Counted from the first letter of the stretch, positions 9,266-18,396 are shown. The stretch is DNA of 64,000 nucleotides from an uncultured Bacteroidota bacterium (GCA_902518355.1 CABYFY010000002.1:106404-170403), one strand, 5' to 3'. Numbers and translations are program-made. The notes: a model not told the origin generated them from the sequence alone.

Positions 9266-9856
9266 TTACTTTAATTTATTTTGTATATATTTTAGAATAG
9301 TTTTTACACTTTTTTCTATTGGTTGCCCGTCAGTAACAACTTCTAATCCTGGATTTAATGGTGCCTGATAGGGTGCAGAAATACCGGTCATGTTTTTAAT
9401 TTCTCCAGATCTTGCCTTTTTGTAAAGCCCTTTTACGTCCCTTTTTTCACATACCTCTAACGAGGTGTTTACAAAAATTTCAATGAAATTATCTGTACCC
9501 ACTATTTTTTTGATTTTTTCTCGATCTTTAATATAGGGTGATACAAATGCAGCTAAAGTTATTACGCCTGCATCTAACATCAAATTACTGATTTCAGCAA
9601 TGCGTCTAATATTTTCTTTTCTGTCCACTGGTTCAAAACTTAAATCTTTATTAATACCTTCTCGTATGTTATCTCCATCTAGTACATAAGTAGACAAACC
9701 CTGCTTATGTAATGCAATCTCAACTAAGTTGGCTAAAGTTGATTTACCTGATCCAGATAAACCTGTGAACCATACTAAAAAGGCTTTGTGTCCGTGTAAA
9801 CATTCCCTTTGTTGCTTAGTAATTTTATAGTTATGTCTTACTGTATTAAAACTCAT
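9266..9856 (-). CDS. cysC: Adenylylsulfate (APS) kinase CysC
   Basis: The product has 196 residues, the normal length for a stand-alone APS kinase. It has the Walker A sequence GLSGSGKST near residue 33, then LDGDNIREGINKDL, and the ISAPYQAP lid segment of the family. It phosphorylates APS to PAPS, the universal sulfate donor. Together with cysDN upstream of a polymerase and flippase, it implies PAPS supply for a sulfotransferase acting on the polysaccharide. No sulfotransferase is seen inside the window. Confidence 0.96.
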   Translation of the reverse strand: MSFNTVRHNYKITKQQRECLHGHKAFLVWFTGLSGSGKSTLANLVEIALHKQGLSTYVLDGDNIREGINKDLSFEPVDRKENIRRIAEISNLMLDAGVITLAAFVSPYIKDREKIKKIVGTDNFIEIFVNTSLEVCEKRDVKGLYKKARSGEIKNMTGISAPYQAPLNPGLEVVTDGQPIEKSVKTILKYIQNKLK

Positions 9857-9866
9857 TGATTTAAAA

Positions 9867-10301
9867 TTATATTTTCCTCTGTTTTTTTTTTAAATGATGT
9901 GATCTTTTACTAATGTCCAATCCAAAATTAATTTTATACCATAATTTTTCATGAAAATAATATAGAATCATTTTTGAAATGGTCTCAACCGCACCAATTT
10001 TTAATCCGGTTAATGGACTTCCAAATAAAATCCAGCCAAATAAAACAGTATCAATCGTACTAATCCCTCTCCATGAGAAAGTCTTAATAATATGACGTTT
10101 GTTTGAGTTGAAGTAAGATGAATTAAACCAATAGCGTTCATGAATATAATACCAAATGAGCTTAGAAACAGTAGTTATAACTGACAAGTTTAATCCATCA
10201 TTAAAATCTTCGGTTATAAACCAAGTAAATATAAAAGTATCTACGGTTCCAATAAGTCTCCAAGATAAGGATTTAGCAATATGTCTTTTACTCAAACTCA
10301 A
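9867..10301 (-). CDS. Membrane protein with two tandem DUF2061 domains
   Basis: The protein has 144 residues and contains the same module twice, at about residues 5-58 and 68-121. Shared features are KRH-x2-K-x2-SWR, a T-x-DT turn, SK-(L/M)-I-x-YY and a closing HE-(R/K)-x-W, with hydrophobic segments between. DUF2061 proteins are small predicted membrane proteins of unknown function. The C-terminus is strongly basic (SHHLKKKQRK). The start used is a TTG at 10301, just after the wecC coding region ends at 10307. Direct linkage to cysCDN suggests a part in sulfate handling, perhaps uptake, since no sulfate transporter gene is near. That role is inferred from position only. Confidence 0.85.
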   Translation of the reverse strand: MSLSKRHIAKSLSWRLIGTVDTFIFTWFITEDFNDGLNLSVITTVSKLIWYYIHERYWFNSSYFNSNKRHIIKTFSWRGISTIDTVLFGWILFGSPLTGLKIGAVETISKMILYYFHEKLWYKINFGLDISKRSHHLKKKQRKI

Positions 10302-10306
10302 TTTGA

Positions 10307-11515
10307 CTAATTATTAATACCACAGAAATCTAATATTATTTTTTCTTTTTTTATATCCAATTCAAAAAATTCTTTATGGGCTACTAAAAAAACAATAATG
10401 TCAGCTTTATTGATTGCTTCTTTATAATCTGTTAGTTTGAAAACAGAATGAAAGTCAATATTTGGTTCAACAATAAAGCATTCTTCATTATTTGAGTTTT
10501 GAACTATTTTTTGAACTATATATTTAGCAGGTGATTCTCTCAAATCATCAATATTTGGTTTGAATGCTAATCCCATTAAAGCTGTTTTTGGCTTTCTTCC
10601 ATTTTTTAATTCAAATTGAAGTTTTTCATTTTGAATTTTTTCAGCACACCAAAAAGATTTATAGTTATTCACCTTTCTAGCTGTACTTATCATTTTTGAT
10701 TCCATTGGATAATCCGAAACAATAAAATAAGGATCAACAGCGATACAATGCCCACCCACTCCACAACCAGGCTGTAGAATATTTACTCTTGGGTGTTTGT
10801 TTGCAAGATTTATTAGTTCCCAAATATTAATATCTGCCTTATCACATATTAATGATAGTTCATTTGCAAATGCTATTTGAGAGTCTCTAGACGAGTTTTC
10901 CACCAATTTACACATCTCGGCAGTACGAGCATTAGTTCCGTGCAACTCACCTTTGACATACTTTCTATAAAATGAAATTGCTTTTTGAGTAGAAGCTTCA
11001 TCTACTCCTCCAATAACACGATCATTCTCAACGAGTTCATGCATAACATTTCCGGGCAATACTCTTTCAGGGCAATAGGCAATATGAATAGCTTCTTCTA
11101 GCTCAGGTCTAGATGCAAATATTAGTTTCTGCATTTTCTCGGTTGTGCCTATCGGAGAGGTCGATTCAATAATAAATAAATCACCTTTTTTTAAAAGTGG
11201 AATAATTCCTTTTGTTGCAGCCTCAACAAATGAAATATCTGGTTCATGATTGCCTTTAAATGGTGTAGGAACCACTATTAGAAATACATCTGCTGAACTA
11301 GCCTTGGTAGATGCCTTAAAAAAGCCATTAGAAACTGCTTTAGAAACAATCTTATTTAGTTCAGGCTCCTCAATATGAATTTTTCCTTTATTAATTGTAT
11401 TGACAACACTTTGATTTATATCAACTCCTAAAACATTTGTTTCATGTGATGCTATGAGTGCGGATGTTGGTAATCCAATATACCCTAAGCCGATAGTTAC
11501 TACTTCTGGATTCAT
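10307..11515 (-). CDS. wecC: UDP-N-acetyl-D-mannosamine dehydrogenase (WecC-type)
   Basis: A 402-residue UDP-sugar 6-dehydrogenase. The NAD-binding motif is GLGYIGLPTSALIA at the N-terminus, followed by a PTP segment. CPERVLPG and GCGVGGHCIAVDPY carry the catalytic Cys and identify the WecC/WbpA branch rather than UDP-glucose dehydrogenase. A C-terminal UDP-binding domain has LAFKPNIDDLRESPA. It oxidises UDP-ManNAc to the uronic acid UDP-ManNAcA. It sits one base into wecB (shared base at 11515), the gene for the enzyme that makes its substrate, which supports the specificity. Confidence 0.92.
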   Translation of the reverse strand: MNPEVVTIGLGYIGLPTSALIASHETNVLGVDINQSVVNTINKGKIHIEEPELNKIVSKAVSNGFFKASTKASSADVFLIVVPTPFKGNHEPDISFVEAATKGIIPLLKKGDLFIIESTSPIGTTEKMQKLIFASRPELEEAIHIAYCPERVLPGNVMHELVENDRVIGGVDEASTQKAISFYRKYVKGELHGTNARTAEMCKLVENSSRDSQIAFANELSLICDKADINIWELINLANKHPRVNILQPGCGVGGHCIAVDPYFIVSDYPMESKMISTARKVNNYKSFWCAEKIQNEKLQFELKNGRKPKTALMGLAFKPNIDDLRESPAKYIVQKIVQNSNNEECFIVEPNIDFHSVFKLTDYKEAINKADIIVFLVAHKEFFELDIKKEKIILDFCGINN

Positions 11516-12633
11516 TATTTTATATTTTTAATAAAGTCTACAATTCTTTTTGATGCCAACCCGTCTCCATATGGATTGTGAAGTTTTGACATTTTTTCAA
11601 ATTTTTCGTTGTTATTTAGTAACTCTAATGCTTTGGAAATTATTAGCTCCTCATCAGTACCTACTAATAAAACTGTCCCCGCTTCAACTGCTTCGGGTCT
11701 TTCAGTGGTATCTCTCATCACTAAAACAGGTTTTCCTAAACTTGGAGCTTCCTCTTGAACACCTCCGCTATCAGTAATAATGATTTTAGAACGATTCATA
11801 AGCCAAATAAAATCTTGATAGGCTAAAGGATCTATTAAAATTACATTGTTAAATCCTGATAAAATTCTCTTTACAGGCTCCTGTACCTTTGGATTCAAAT
11901 GTACAGGATAAATAATTAAACGATCTATATCATCTTCAGCAATTCGTTTTAAAGCTTTACAGATTCTCTCAAAACCACCACCATGATTCTCTCGGCGATG
12001 ACCAGTAACTAAAATTACTTCTTTATCGTCTATATGTTTTGAAAGATCTTGTATTAATTGACTCGGGTTTTCATTCACTTTTTCAACAGATTTCATCAAA
12101 GCATCAATCACCGTATTTCCCGTAACTAAAATTGTTTCTTCTGAAATATTTTCTCTAAGTAAATTACTCTTTGAAGTTTCTGTTGGCGCAAAATGATAGT
12201 CACAAATTCTGCCGGTAATTTGACGATTTATCTCCTCTGGAAAAGGAGAAAGTTTATTATTTGTTCTTAATCCTGCTTCTACATGACATACTTTTGCTCC
12301 AGAATAAAAACTGGCAATGGAGCCAGCCATTGTCGTGGTCGTATCTCCATGAACAAAAACAAAATCTGGGGAGAATTTTTCAAGAATTGGCTTTAAAGAC
12401 TCAATGATAGTAGCTGTTAAGCCGTATAAATTTTGTCCTGGCGTCATTAAATTCAGATCATAATCAGGATTAATTTCAAAAAAACCTAAAACCTGATCTA
12501 GCATTTCACGGTGTTGAGCAGTTACACAAACTCTCGTGTTAAATTCATGTGGATATTTTTGAAATTCTTTAGCTACTGGTGCCATTTTTATAGCTTCTGG
12601 TCTAGTTCCAAATAGTAATAATATTTTTTTCAT
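11515..12633 (-). CDS. wecB: UDP-N-acetylglucosamine 2-epimerase (non-hydrolysing)
   Basis: A WecB-family GT-B-fold enzyme of 372 residues. Motifs include FGTRPEAIKMAPV at the N-terminus, HGDTTTT, HVEAGLRT, TGHRREN, and SGGVQEEAPSLGKP followed by RDTTERPEA. It interconverts UDP-GlcNAc and UDP-ManNAc in the cytoplasm. WecC then oxidises the product, so the pair supplies UDP-ManNAcA to the polysaccharide. It begins 61 bp after the end of the epimerase gene. That gap contains most of a perfect tandem 22-bp duplication. Confidence 0.95.
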   Translation of the reverse strand: MKKILLLFGTRPEAIKMAPVAKEFQKYPHEFNTRVCVTAQHREMLDQVLGFFEINPDYDLNLMTPGQNLYGLTATIIESLKPILEKFSPDFVFVHGDTTTTMAGSIASFYSGAKVCHVEAGLRTNNKLSPFPEEINRQITGRICDYHFAPTETSKSNLLRENISEETILVTGNTVIDALMKSVEKVNENPSQLIQDLSKHIDDKEVILVTGHRRENHGGGFERICKALKRIAEDDIDRLIIYPVHLNPKVQEPVKRILSGFNNVILIDPLAYQDFIWLMNRSKIIITDSGGVQEEAPSLGKPVLVMRDTTERPEAVEAGTVLLVGTDEELIISKALELLNNNEKFEKMSKLHNPYGDGLASKRIVDFIKNIK

Positions 12634-12662
12634 TAATAATTATTTGTTTTTCTTGACTAGCA

Positions 12663-12706
12663 CCGGCAGTCATTATTTTATTTTCCGGCAGTCATTATTT
12701 TATTTT
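12663..12706. repeat. Perfect tandem duplication of a 22-bp unit
   Basis: Two identical 22-bp units lie head to tail at 12663-12684 and 12685-12706. Each starts CCGGCAGTCATT and ends in a TA-rich stretch. The right-hand copy contains the last codons and stop of the epimerase gene (stop at 12695-12697), so the left copy duplicates that gene end into the spacer before wecB. It looks like a slippage or short-duplication event. No function is evident. Confidence 0.95.
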
Positions 12707-13726
12707 ATAATACGTTTTATACCAATCTGTAAAGGCTTCCACGCCCTTAACAACAGAAATGTTAGGTTTGTAATTATAATCCTTCTCAAGCCTGCTCACA
12801 TCAGCCCATGTTTGATTGACATCGCCAGCCTGCATTGGAAGCATTTCTTTTTTTGCCACTATGCATAAATTATTTTCAATAGCTTTTATAAAATCCAAAA
12901 GCTGAACTGGAGCACTGTTACCAATATTATATAGCTTACAAAGAGAATTATCATTAGAGTCCTTAATTAGTGTAGCAACAACACCAGCAATAATATCATC
13001 GATATAAGTAAAATCTCTGGAGAGATCGCCATTATTAAAGACTTTGATAGGTCTATTATTAATAACAGCATCAGTAAATAAAAACATAGCCATATCTGGA
13101 CGTCCCCAAGGGCCATAAACTGTAAAGAAACGCAAGCCTATGGTTTCAATACCATATAAATGACTATAGGCATGTGCCATAAGCTCATTAGATTTTTTTG
13201 TGGCAGCATACAAACTAATGGGTTTATCAACATTGTCAGATTCATTAAAAGGAACTTTATCACTGTTTCCGTAAATACTGGAGCTGGACGCATATACCAT
13301 GCGTTTAACATCATGATGTCTACAGCACTCTAAAACATTCAGAAAGCCATTAATATTAGAATCTATATAAGCCTCAGGGTTTTCTAGTGAGTAACGAACA
13401 CCCGCCTGTGCAGCTAGGTTACATACCATATGAAACTTAAATTCTTTGAATATTTTTGGTAGGGTTTCGCGGTTTTCTAAATGCATACGAACGAACTGCA
13501 TTTGAGAACCATGGATTGTGCTAATAGTTATAGCATCAAAAACCTGAGCATCTTCACGCTTTATCCCTAACTGCTGTAAACGCGCATATTTTAGATTCAC
13601 GTCATAATAATCATTGATATTATCTAGCCCTACGACCTTATAGCCTGCTTTTAGCAGTGCTTCACAAAGATGATAGCCAATAAAACCTGCAACTCCTGTG
13701 ACCAGTATGGTTTTTTTACTCTTCAT
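12695..13726 (-). CDS. NAD-dependent epimerase, UDP-glucuronate 4-epimerase-like
   Basis: An extended short-chain dehydrogenase of 343 residues. The Rossmann motif is TGVAGFIGYHLCEALL. DNINDYYDVNLK and the catalytic YAATKKSNE (YxxxK) follow, with RFFTVYGPWGRPDMA typical of the UDP-glucuronate/galacturonate 4-epimerase group (CapI, LspL). It would convert UDP-GlcA to UDP-GalA. This fits the adjacent UDP-glucose dehydrogenase, whose stop codon directly precedes... the ATG of this gene at 13726, with no spacer. Substrate choice is inferred from family and neighbour. Composition here is richer in GC than in the left part of the locus. Confidence 0.88.
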   Translation of the reverse strand: MKSKKTILVTGVAGFIGYHLCEALLKAGYKVVGLDNINDYYDVNLKYARLQQLGIKREDAQVFDAITISTIHGSQMQFVRMHLENRETLPKIFKEFKFHMVCNLAAQAGVRYSLENPEAYIDSNINGFLNVLECCRHHDVKRMVYASSSSIYGNSDKVPFNESDNVDKPISLYAATKKSNELMAHAYSHLYGIETIGLRFFTVYGPWGRPDMAMFLFTDAVINNRPIKVFNNGDLSRDFTYIDDIIAGVVATLIKDSNDNSLCKLYNIGNSAPVQLLDFIKAIENNLCIVAKKEMLPMQAGDVNQTWADVSRLEKDYNYKPNISVVKGVEAFTDWYKTYYKIK

Positions 13727-15121
13727 TTAGTATCCAATGCCTTTATATATAAATCCAATATTTTCTAATATTTGGCGATCTAAAACATTACGACCATCAA
13801 AAATAAAGGCTGGTTTTTGCATATTTTTGTAAATACGTTTCCAATCATAGGATTTAAATTCATCCCACTCAGTCAGCACAGCAATCGCATGAGCACCATC
13901 CATAGCCGTATAAGGATCAATTTGTGTTTTTAAATACTTGATATTTTCAGATTCAGACCTGGTATTTAAATAATTCAAATCCAATTGCATTTGGGTTGAA
14001 GTCACCTTGGGATCGTACACCTTAATGATGGCTTGTTCGTCCATAAGAGAATCTGCAACATAAATAGCGGCAGACTCTCTGGTATCGTTGGTATCTTTCT
14101 TAAAAGCCCATCCCAAAAAAGCAATGGTTTTTCCGCTAATCGTGCTGTAAAGCGTTTTGATAATTTTCTTGGCAAAGCGCTCGCGCTGGTGATTGTTCAT
14201 AAGAATTACTTGGTGCCAATAGTCGGCGACTTCGTTAAGACCCAACGATTTTGCAATATATACCAAATTCAAAATGTCTTTCTGAAAACAAGAGCCTCCA
14301 AAACCAACAGATACTTGTAAAAACTTAGAACCAATGCGACTGTCCATCCCAATAGCTTTGGCCACTTCTTGAATATTAGCGCCTGTGACTTCACAAAGTT
14401 CTGAAAGGGAATTAATTGAAGATACACGCTGAGCTAAAAACGCATTGGCTGTGAGTTTAGACAATTCTGATGACCAAACATTGGTTGTTAAAATATTTTC
14501 TTTAGGTACCCAGCTGGCGTATATTTCTACCAAAGCCTGTATTGCCTCTTGTCCTTTCGATGTAGTTGAATCACCTCCAATAAGCACCCTGTCTGGGACC
14601 GCTAAATCCCGCATGGCCGTACCTTCGGCTAAAAATTCTGGATTGGAAAGAATTTGAAAATCCACGCCATTACCTGTGTTATCCAATATATTTTGAATGG
14701 CTTCAGCGGTTTTGACAGGCAGTGTTGATTTTTCTACAACAATTTTATCTCTGGTGGCGACTTTGGCAATCTGACGTGCACAGAGCTCTACATATTTTAA
14801 ATCTGCGGCCATACCTTTACCAGCACCATAAGTTTTAGTTGGTGTATTGACTGAGATAAAAATCATCTGAGCCTGGTCAATGGCTTCATCGACCTTTGTA
14901 GAGAAAAATAAGTTGCGCCCACGGGCCTCCGCAACTACATCATCGAGTCCAGGTTCATATATCGGAAGCTTGGAAAGGTCTTTGTTGTTCCAATCGACAA
15001 TGCGTTGGGCATTCAGATCAACTACGGTGACTTTGATATTGGGATTTTTCTGTGCAATTACAGCCATAGTCGGACCGCCGACATAACCTGCACCGATACA
15101 GCATATAGATTTAATTTTCAT
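13727..15121 (-). CDS. ugd: UDP-glucose 6-dehydrogenase
   Basis: The product has 464 residues and belongs to the longer, animal/plant-like UGD branch: [17 protein letters not shown] at the start, then [30 protein letters not shown], the catalytic Cys in [10 protein letters not shown], and [16 protein letters not shown] in the UDP-binding domain. It oxidises UDP-glucose to UDP-glucuronate, which feeds the 4-epimerase next to it and the UDP-xylose synthase upstream. A 178-bp spacer separates it from the UDP-xylose synthase gene, so an internal promoter is possible. I found no convincing TAnnTTTG box in that spacer. About 40% GC in 14101-14160, counted by eye. Confidence 0.95.
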   Translation of the reverse strand: MKIKSICCIGAGYVGGPTMAVIAQKNPNIKVTVVDLNAQRIVDWNNKDLSKLPIYEPGLDDVVAEARGRNLFFSTKVDEAIDQAQMIFISVNTPTKTYGAGKGMAADLKYVELCARQIAKVATRDKIVVEKSTLPVKTAEAIQNILDNTGNGVDFQILSNPEFLAEGTAMRDLAVPDRVLIGGDSTTSKGQEAIQALVEIYASWVPKENILTTNVWSSELSKLTANAFLAQRVSSINSLSELCEVTGANIQEVAKAIGMDSRIGSKFLQVSVGFGGSCFQKDILNLVYIAKSLGLNEVADYWHQVILMNNHQRERFAKKIIKTLYSTISGKTIAFLGWAFKKDTNDTRESAAIYVADSLMDEQAIIKVYDPKVTSTQMQLDLNYLNTRSESENIKYLKTQIDPYTAMDGAHAIAVLTEWDEFKSYDWKRIYKNMQKPAFIFDGRNVLDRQILENIGFIYKGIGY

Positions 15122-15299
15122 TTTTATTTTTTTTTATCCGTTGATGATATTGAGAAATTAGGTTTATTAGCTTTACTTTTATAATTACCATTAGAAACCA
15201 TAATTAATATTGTACAAAAATTATTTATTTTAAATATCTATTTTTCAAACTCATAACAATTAAAAGACTCAATAACTGCGATATTCATACCTTAATTGT

Positions 15300-16235
15300 C
15301 TAATTTTCCTTTGAAAAGTAATTAATAGTTTTTCTAAGCCCAGTTTCTAATTCTGTTTTAGGGGCCCAACCTAATTTAGAAATTGCTAAACTTATATCTG
15401 GTCTTCTTCTCTTTGGATCATCTTCAGGTAATTCTTTAAATATAATATCTGAAGATGAATTTGTTAGTTTTATTACTTTATTTGCTAAATTTTTAATTGA
15501 AAATTCTGCAGAATTTCCAAGATTTACAGGACCTACAAAATCACTGTTCATCATTTTTATTAATCCCACAATCAAATCATCAATAAATTGAAAGGATCTT
15601 GTTTGTGAACCATCTCCGTAAATAGTTATATTTCTGTTATTTAAAGCTTGTAAAATAAAGTTTGAGACTACTCTACCATCATTTTTAGTCATATTAGGAC
15701 CATATGTGTTAAATATTCGAACAATTTTTATATTTAAATTATGTTCTCTTTTATAATCCATAAATAAAGTTTCAGCACATCTTTTACCCTCGTCATAACA
15801 TGACCTGAACCCAAGCATATTAACATTTCCATTGTAATCTTCTTTTTGTGGATGGACTTTAGGATCACCATAAACTTCACTTGTGCTTGCCTGTAATATT
15901 TTTGCATTATTTTTTTTTGCAAGACCAAGCATATTAATTACTCCAATTGTACATGTCTTGATAGTTTTAATGGGATTGTATTGATAATGTAACGGAGAAG
16001 CTGGGCAGGCTAAATTATATATTTGATCAATATTATCTCTAAAATATGGTTCTGTTATATCATGCTTTACAAATTCAAAATTATTATCCCTTTTCAAATC
16101 CTGAATATTACTAATGGAGCCTGTTATTAAATTATCTAAACAAATAACATAATGACCTAATTCAAGCAAGGATTTACAAAGGTGGGATCCAATAAAACCT
16201 GCTCCTCCTGTCACTAAAATATTTTTTATTTTCAT
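15300..16235 (-). CDS. uxs: UDP-glucuronate decarboxylase (UDP-xylose synthase)
   Basis: An extended SDR of 311 residues: [16 protein letters not shown] at the start, [13 protein letters not shown], the diagnostic [14 protein letters not shown] segment, the catalytic YDEGKRCAE (YxxxK) and [10 protein letters not shown]. These match UDP-xylose synthases closely. It makes UDP-xylose from UDP-GlcA and so depends on the ugd gene downstream. The start overlaps the end of the DegT aminotransferase gene by 4 bp (ATGA type). It ends at the 178-bp spacer that precedes ugd. Confidence 0.93.
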   Translation of the reverse strand: MKIKNILVTGGAGFIGSHLCKSLLELGHYVICLDNLITGSISNIQDLKRDNNFEFVKHDITEPYFRDNIDQIYNLACPASPLHYQYNPIKTIKTCTIGVINMLGLAKKNNAKILQASTSEVYGDPKVHPQKEDYNGNVNMLGFRSCYDEGKRCAETLFMDYKREHNLNIKIVRIFNTYGPNMTKNDGRVVSNFILQALNNRNITIYGDGSQTRSFQFIDDLIVGLIKMMNSDFVGPVNLGNSAEFSIKNLANKVIKLTNSSSDIIFKELPEDDPKRRRPDISLAISKLGWAPKTELETGLRKTINYFSKEN

Positions 16236-17353
16236 TTGAAAAATTTAATAACGTTATCAATAATATACTCCTGATTAGAATTTTCTAATTCTGTATGTAT
16301 CGGTAATGAAATAACTTCGTTGAAAAGAATATTAGTATTTTCTAAAATTTGATTATTTATATAGGGTTTTTGTTTGTGAATTGGAATTGGATAATAAATC
16401 ATTGATGGAATTCCTATATCATTTAAATAATTTTTTAATTGATCTCTTTTACCATTTAAAACCCTTAATGTATATTGGTGATATACATGCTTAGAACTTG
16501 AAATAACTCTTGGTATTCTAATTTCATTAATATCTTCAAATGCTAAATTATAATTGTTAGCCATGATTTGTCTGTTAGAATTATACACATCCAAATACTT
16601 TAACTTAATATTTAATATTTCAGCTTGAATTGAATCTAATCTGGAGTTACAACCTACAATTTCATGATGATATTTAATTTTTTCACCATGATTTACTATC
16701 ATTTTAATTCTATCAGCTAAATCATTATCATTTGTAAAAATTGCACCGCCGTCCCCATAACAACCTAAATTTTTTGAGGGATAAAAAGAAGTGGTTCCGA
16801 TATGACCCATAGTTCCTGTAAACATAATTTTTTGACTAGGGAATGTATATTTACAACCGATTGCCTGTGCATTATCTTCTATGATTTTAAGATTGTACTT
16901 TTTAGCTAGATTGATAATTGGATCCATATCGCAAGATTGTCCGTACAAGTGAACAGGAACTATTGCTTTTGTATTATCATTTATATGTGGTTCAACTAAA
17001 TCTGCTGTGGTATTAAAAGTATGCAAATCTACATCGCAAAAAACAACCTTTATTCCTAGAATAGCCGCTGCTTCAGCAGTAGCAATATATGTCCATGATG
17101 GACATATTATCTCATCCCCTGGTTTTAAATCTAGTGCCATAAAAGCAATTTGTAATGCATCTGTTCCATTAGCACACGGAATTACATTTTGAACATTTAG
17201 GTAGCTAGACAGATTTTCAGAAAATTCTTTAACAATAGGCCCATTTACAAATCGACCTGATTCAATTGAAGATATAATATTTCTGTCGATTTCATTCTTG
17301 ATTTTAGAGTATTGACCCATTAAATCAACCATATTAATATTAATATTTTTCAT
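16232..17353 (-). CDS. DegT/DnrJ/EryC1/StrS-family aminotransferase
   Basis: A 373-residue PLP enzyme of the sugar aminotransferase family. The path of motifs is [46 protein letters not shown], and the Schiff-base lysine in [15 protein letters not shown], then [12 protein letters not shown]. It converts a keto-sugar nucleotide to an amino sugar. Which sugar cannot be told, because no matching dehydratase is in the window. It is the first sugar gene after the UpxY antiterminator, 72 bp downstream of it, and is followed by UDP-xylose synthase. Confidence 0.92.
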   Translation of the reverse strand: MKNININMVDLMGQYSKIKNEIDRNIISSIESGRFVNGPIVKEFSENLSSYLNVQNVIPCANGTDALQIAFMALDLKPGDEIICPSWTYIATAEAAAILGIKVVFCDVDLHTFNTTADLVEPHINDNTKAIVPVHLYGQSCDMDPIINLAKKYNLKIIEDNAQAIGCKYTFPSQKIMFTGTMGHIGTTSFYPSKNLGCYGDGGAIFTNDNDLADRIKMIVNHGEKIKYHHEIVGCNSRLDSIQAEILNIKLKYLDVYNSNRQIMANNYNLAFEDINEIRIPRVISSSKHVYHQYTLRVLNGKRDQLKNYLNDIGIPSMIYYPIPIHKQKPYINNQILENTNILFNEVISLPIHTELENSNQEYIIDNVIKFFK

Positions 17354-17425
17354 TTATTTTTTTGATAGCTTCGCCAAAGTCAGTCACAATTATAACTAAC
17401 AAAAACAATACTTATTTATTATTAA

Positions 17426-17887
17426 TTAAGCTAATTTTAGCTTAACACTATATCCAATAGATTTCAAATAAATCCATATATTATTATTTGAAATTCTACT
17501 GACAATTCCTTTTTCATTATTAAATGATGGTAACTTAAAATCATCACCAACATTTATAGACGAAGATATACTATTCGTTAAATTGTAACTTCCGTCTAAA
17601 TATTTTTTCAAAATATCAATCTCAGATTGTCTTACAATTGCTCTTTTACCCATCCAAAACATGTATCTAACTACTAAAGGAGACTCAAAAACTCTATTAA
17701 TATCTTTTTCATCAATATTTACTAATACCATTGAAGGCAGTACCGGAACTTGAATTCTTTTTTTACGATCACTCCAAAGCCTAATTTCATTTCGGGTTGG
17801 ACAATAAGCATTTATACCAAAAGACAACAACTGTTCCTCAGCTTTTTTCTCACCCCTTGGTTTTGTATGTATTACGTACCAATTCAT
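17426..17887 (-). CDS. UpxY-family transcription antiterminator (NusG/RfaH paralogue)
   Basis: A 153-residue NusG-like protein. The N-terminal NGN domain starts NWYVIHTKPRGEKKAEEQLL and contains CPTRNEIRLWSDRKK and VPVLPSMVLV. A short C-terminal KOW-like part is at GIVSRI. UpxY and LoaP/RfaH proteins bind RNA polymerase at the 5' end of long polysaccharide operons and let it pass terminators. That fits the position here: first structural genes follow 72 bp on, all in the same direction for about 17 kb. Its ATG overlaps the stop of the upstream regulator (TAATG). A 16-bp palindrome, AAGCTAATTTTAGCTT, lies over its last codons at 17428-17443. Confidence 0.9.
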   Translation of the reverse strand: MNWYVIHTKPRGEKKAEEQLLSFGINAYCPTRNEIRLWSDRKKRIQVPVLPSMVLVNIDEKDINRVFESPLVVRYMFWMGKRAIVRQSEIDILKKYLDGSYNLTNSISSSINVGDDFKLPSFNNEKGIVSRISNNNIWIYLKSIGYSVKLKLA

Positions 17888-18396
17888 TAAGTTGTTTTTT
17901 TGTAAAGAATAATTGCATTTAAATCTAGTTTTTGATTTACTAGAAAACTTACTTCTCTCCCAATTTTCTTTTTGATTTTTGGTTTAATACTATTCAAATA
18001 ATCTTCGTTCACGTCTAAACCAATAATAATTATCTCAATATTTCCACTATCAATTCCCTTGGCATATTCTCCGTTCAAAGCAATCTGATCAACATCTCCA
18101 ATTCTATCAATCACAGTTTCAACAATATCCACTAAACCCAAATGTTGTCGTACAATCTTTTGTAAAACTTCGAACATTGGGTGAGATGTATTAGCATTAT
18201 AAATAATCCTGTTGTTTTCTTTTGATTTCAAGAGATATCCCGCGCCGGAAAGATTATTTAATTCCTTTCTTATTGAATTTGTAGATTCGTTGAATTCGCT
18301 GGCAAGTCCATTTAAATATCCATTATTAGCAGCACTAACAAAGAATTTAATAAGCATCCTTAGCCTGGTTTTAGATGTAATTAATGAACCTAACAT
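17887..18396 (-). CDS. Winged-helix regulator with a degenerate nucleotidyltransferase-like domain
   Basis: A 169-residue protein in two parts. Residues about 8-70 look like a winged helix (ITSKTRLRMLIKFF, then NESTNSIRKELNNL as the likely recognition region and GYLLKSKENNRIIY as the wing). Residues about 95-169 resemble the core of a Pol-beta-type nucleotidyltransferase, but the active-site G-S is G-E (109-110 in GEYAKG) and the D-x-D is N-x-E (119-121 in GNIEI), so it should be inactive. It heads the polysaccharide operon directly before UpxY, and twin inverted repeats lie 5 bp upstream of its ATG. It probably controls the operon and itself. Ligand and exact target are unknown. Confidence 0.8.
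   Translation of the reverse strand: MLGSLITSKTRLRMLIKFFVSAANNGYLNGLASEFNESTNSIRKELNNLSGAGYLLKSKENNRIIYNANTSHPMFEVLQKIVRQHLGLVDIVETVIDRIGDVDQIALNGEYAKGIDSGNIEIIIIGLDVNEDYLNSIKPKIKKKIGREVSFLVNQKLDLNAIILYKKTT

Noticed and set aside
14033..14320. 95-codon plus-strand frame opposite ugd
   Set aside because: It lies entirely within the antisense of a conserved coding region, with no recognisable domain or promoter.
15238..15288. A 16-codon minus-strand frame starting MNIAVIES in the spacer between uxs and ugd
   Set aside because: The start recalls dehydrogenase N-termini (MNIAVIG), but it diverges at once and stops after 16 codons. It is too short to support as a gene or remnant.
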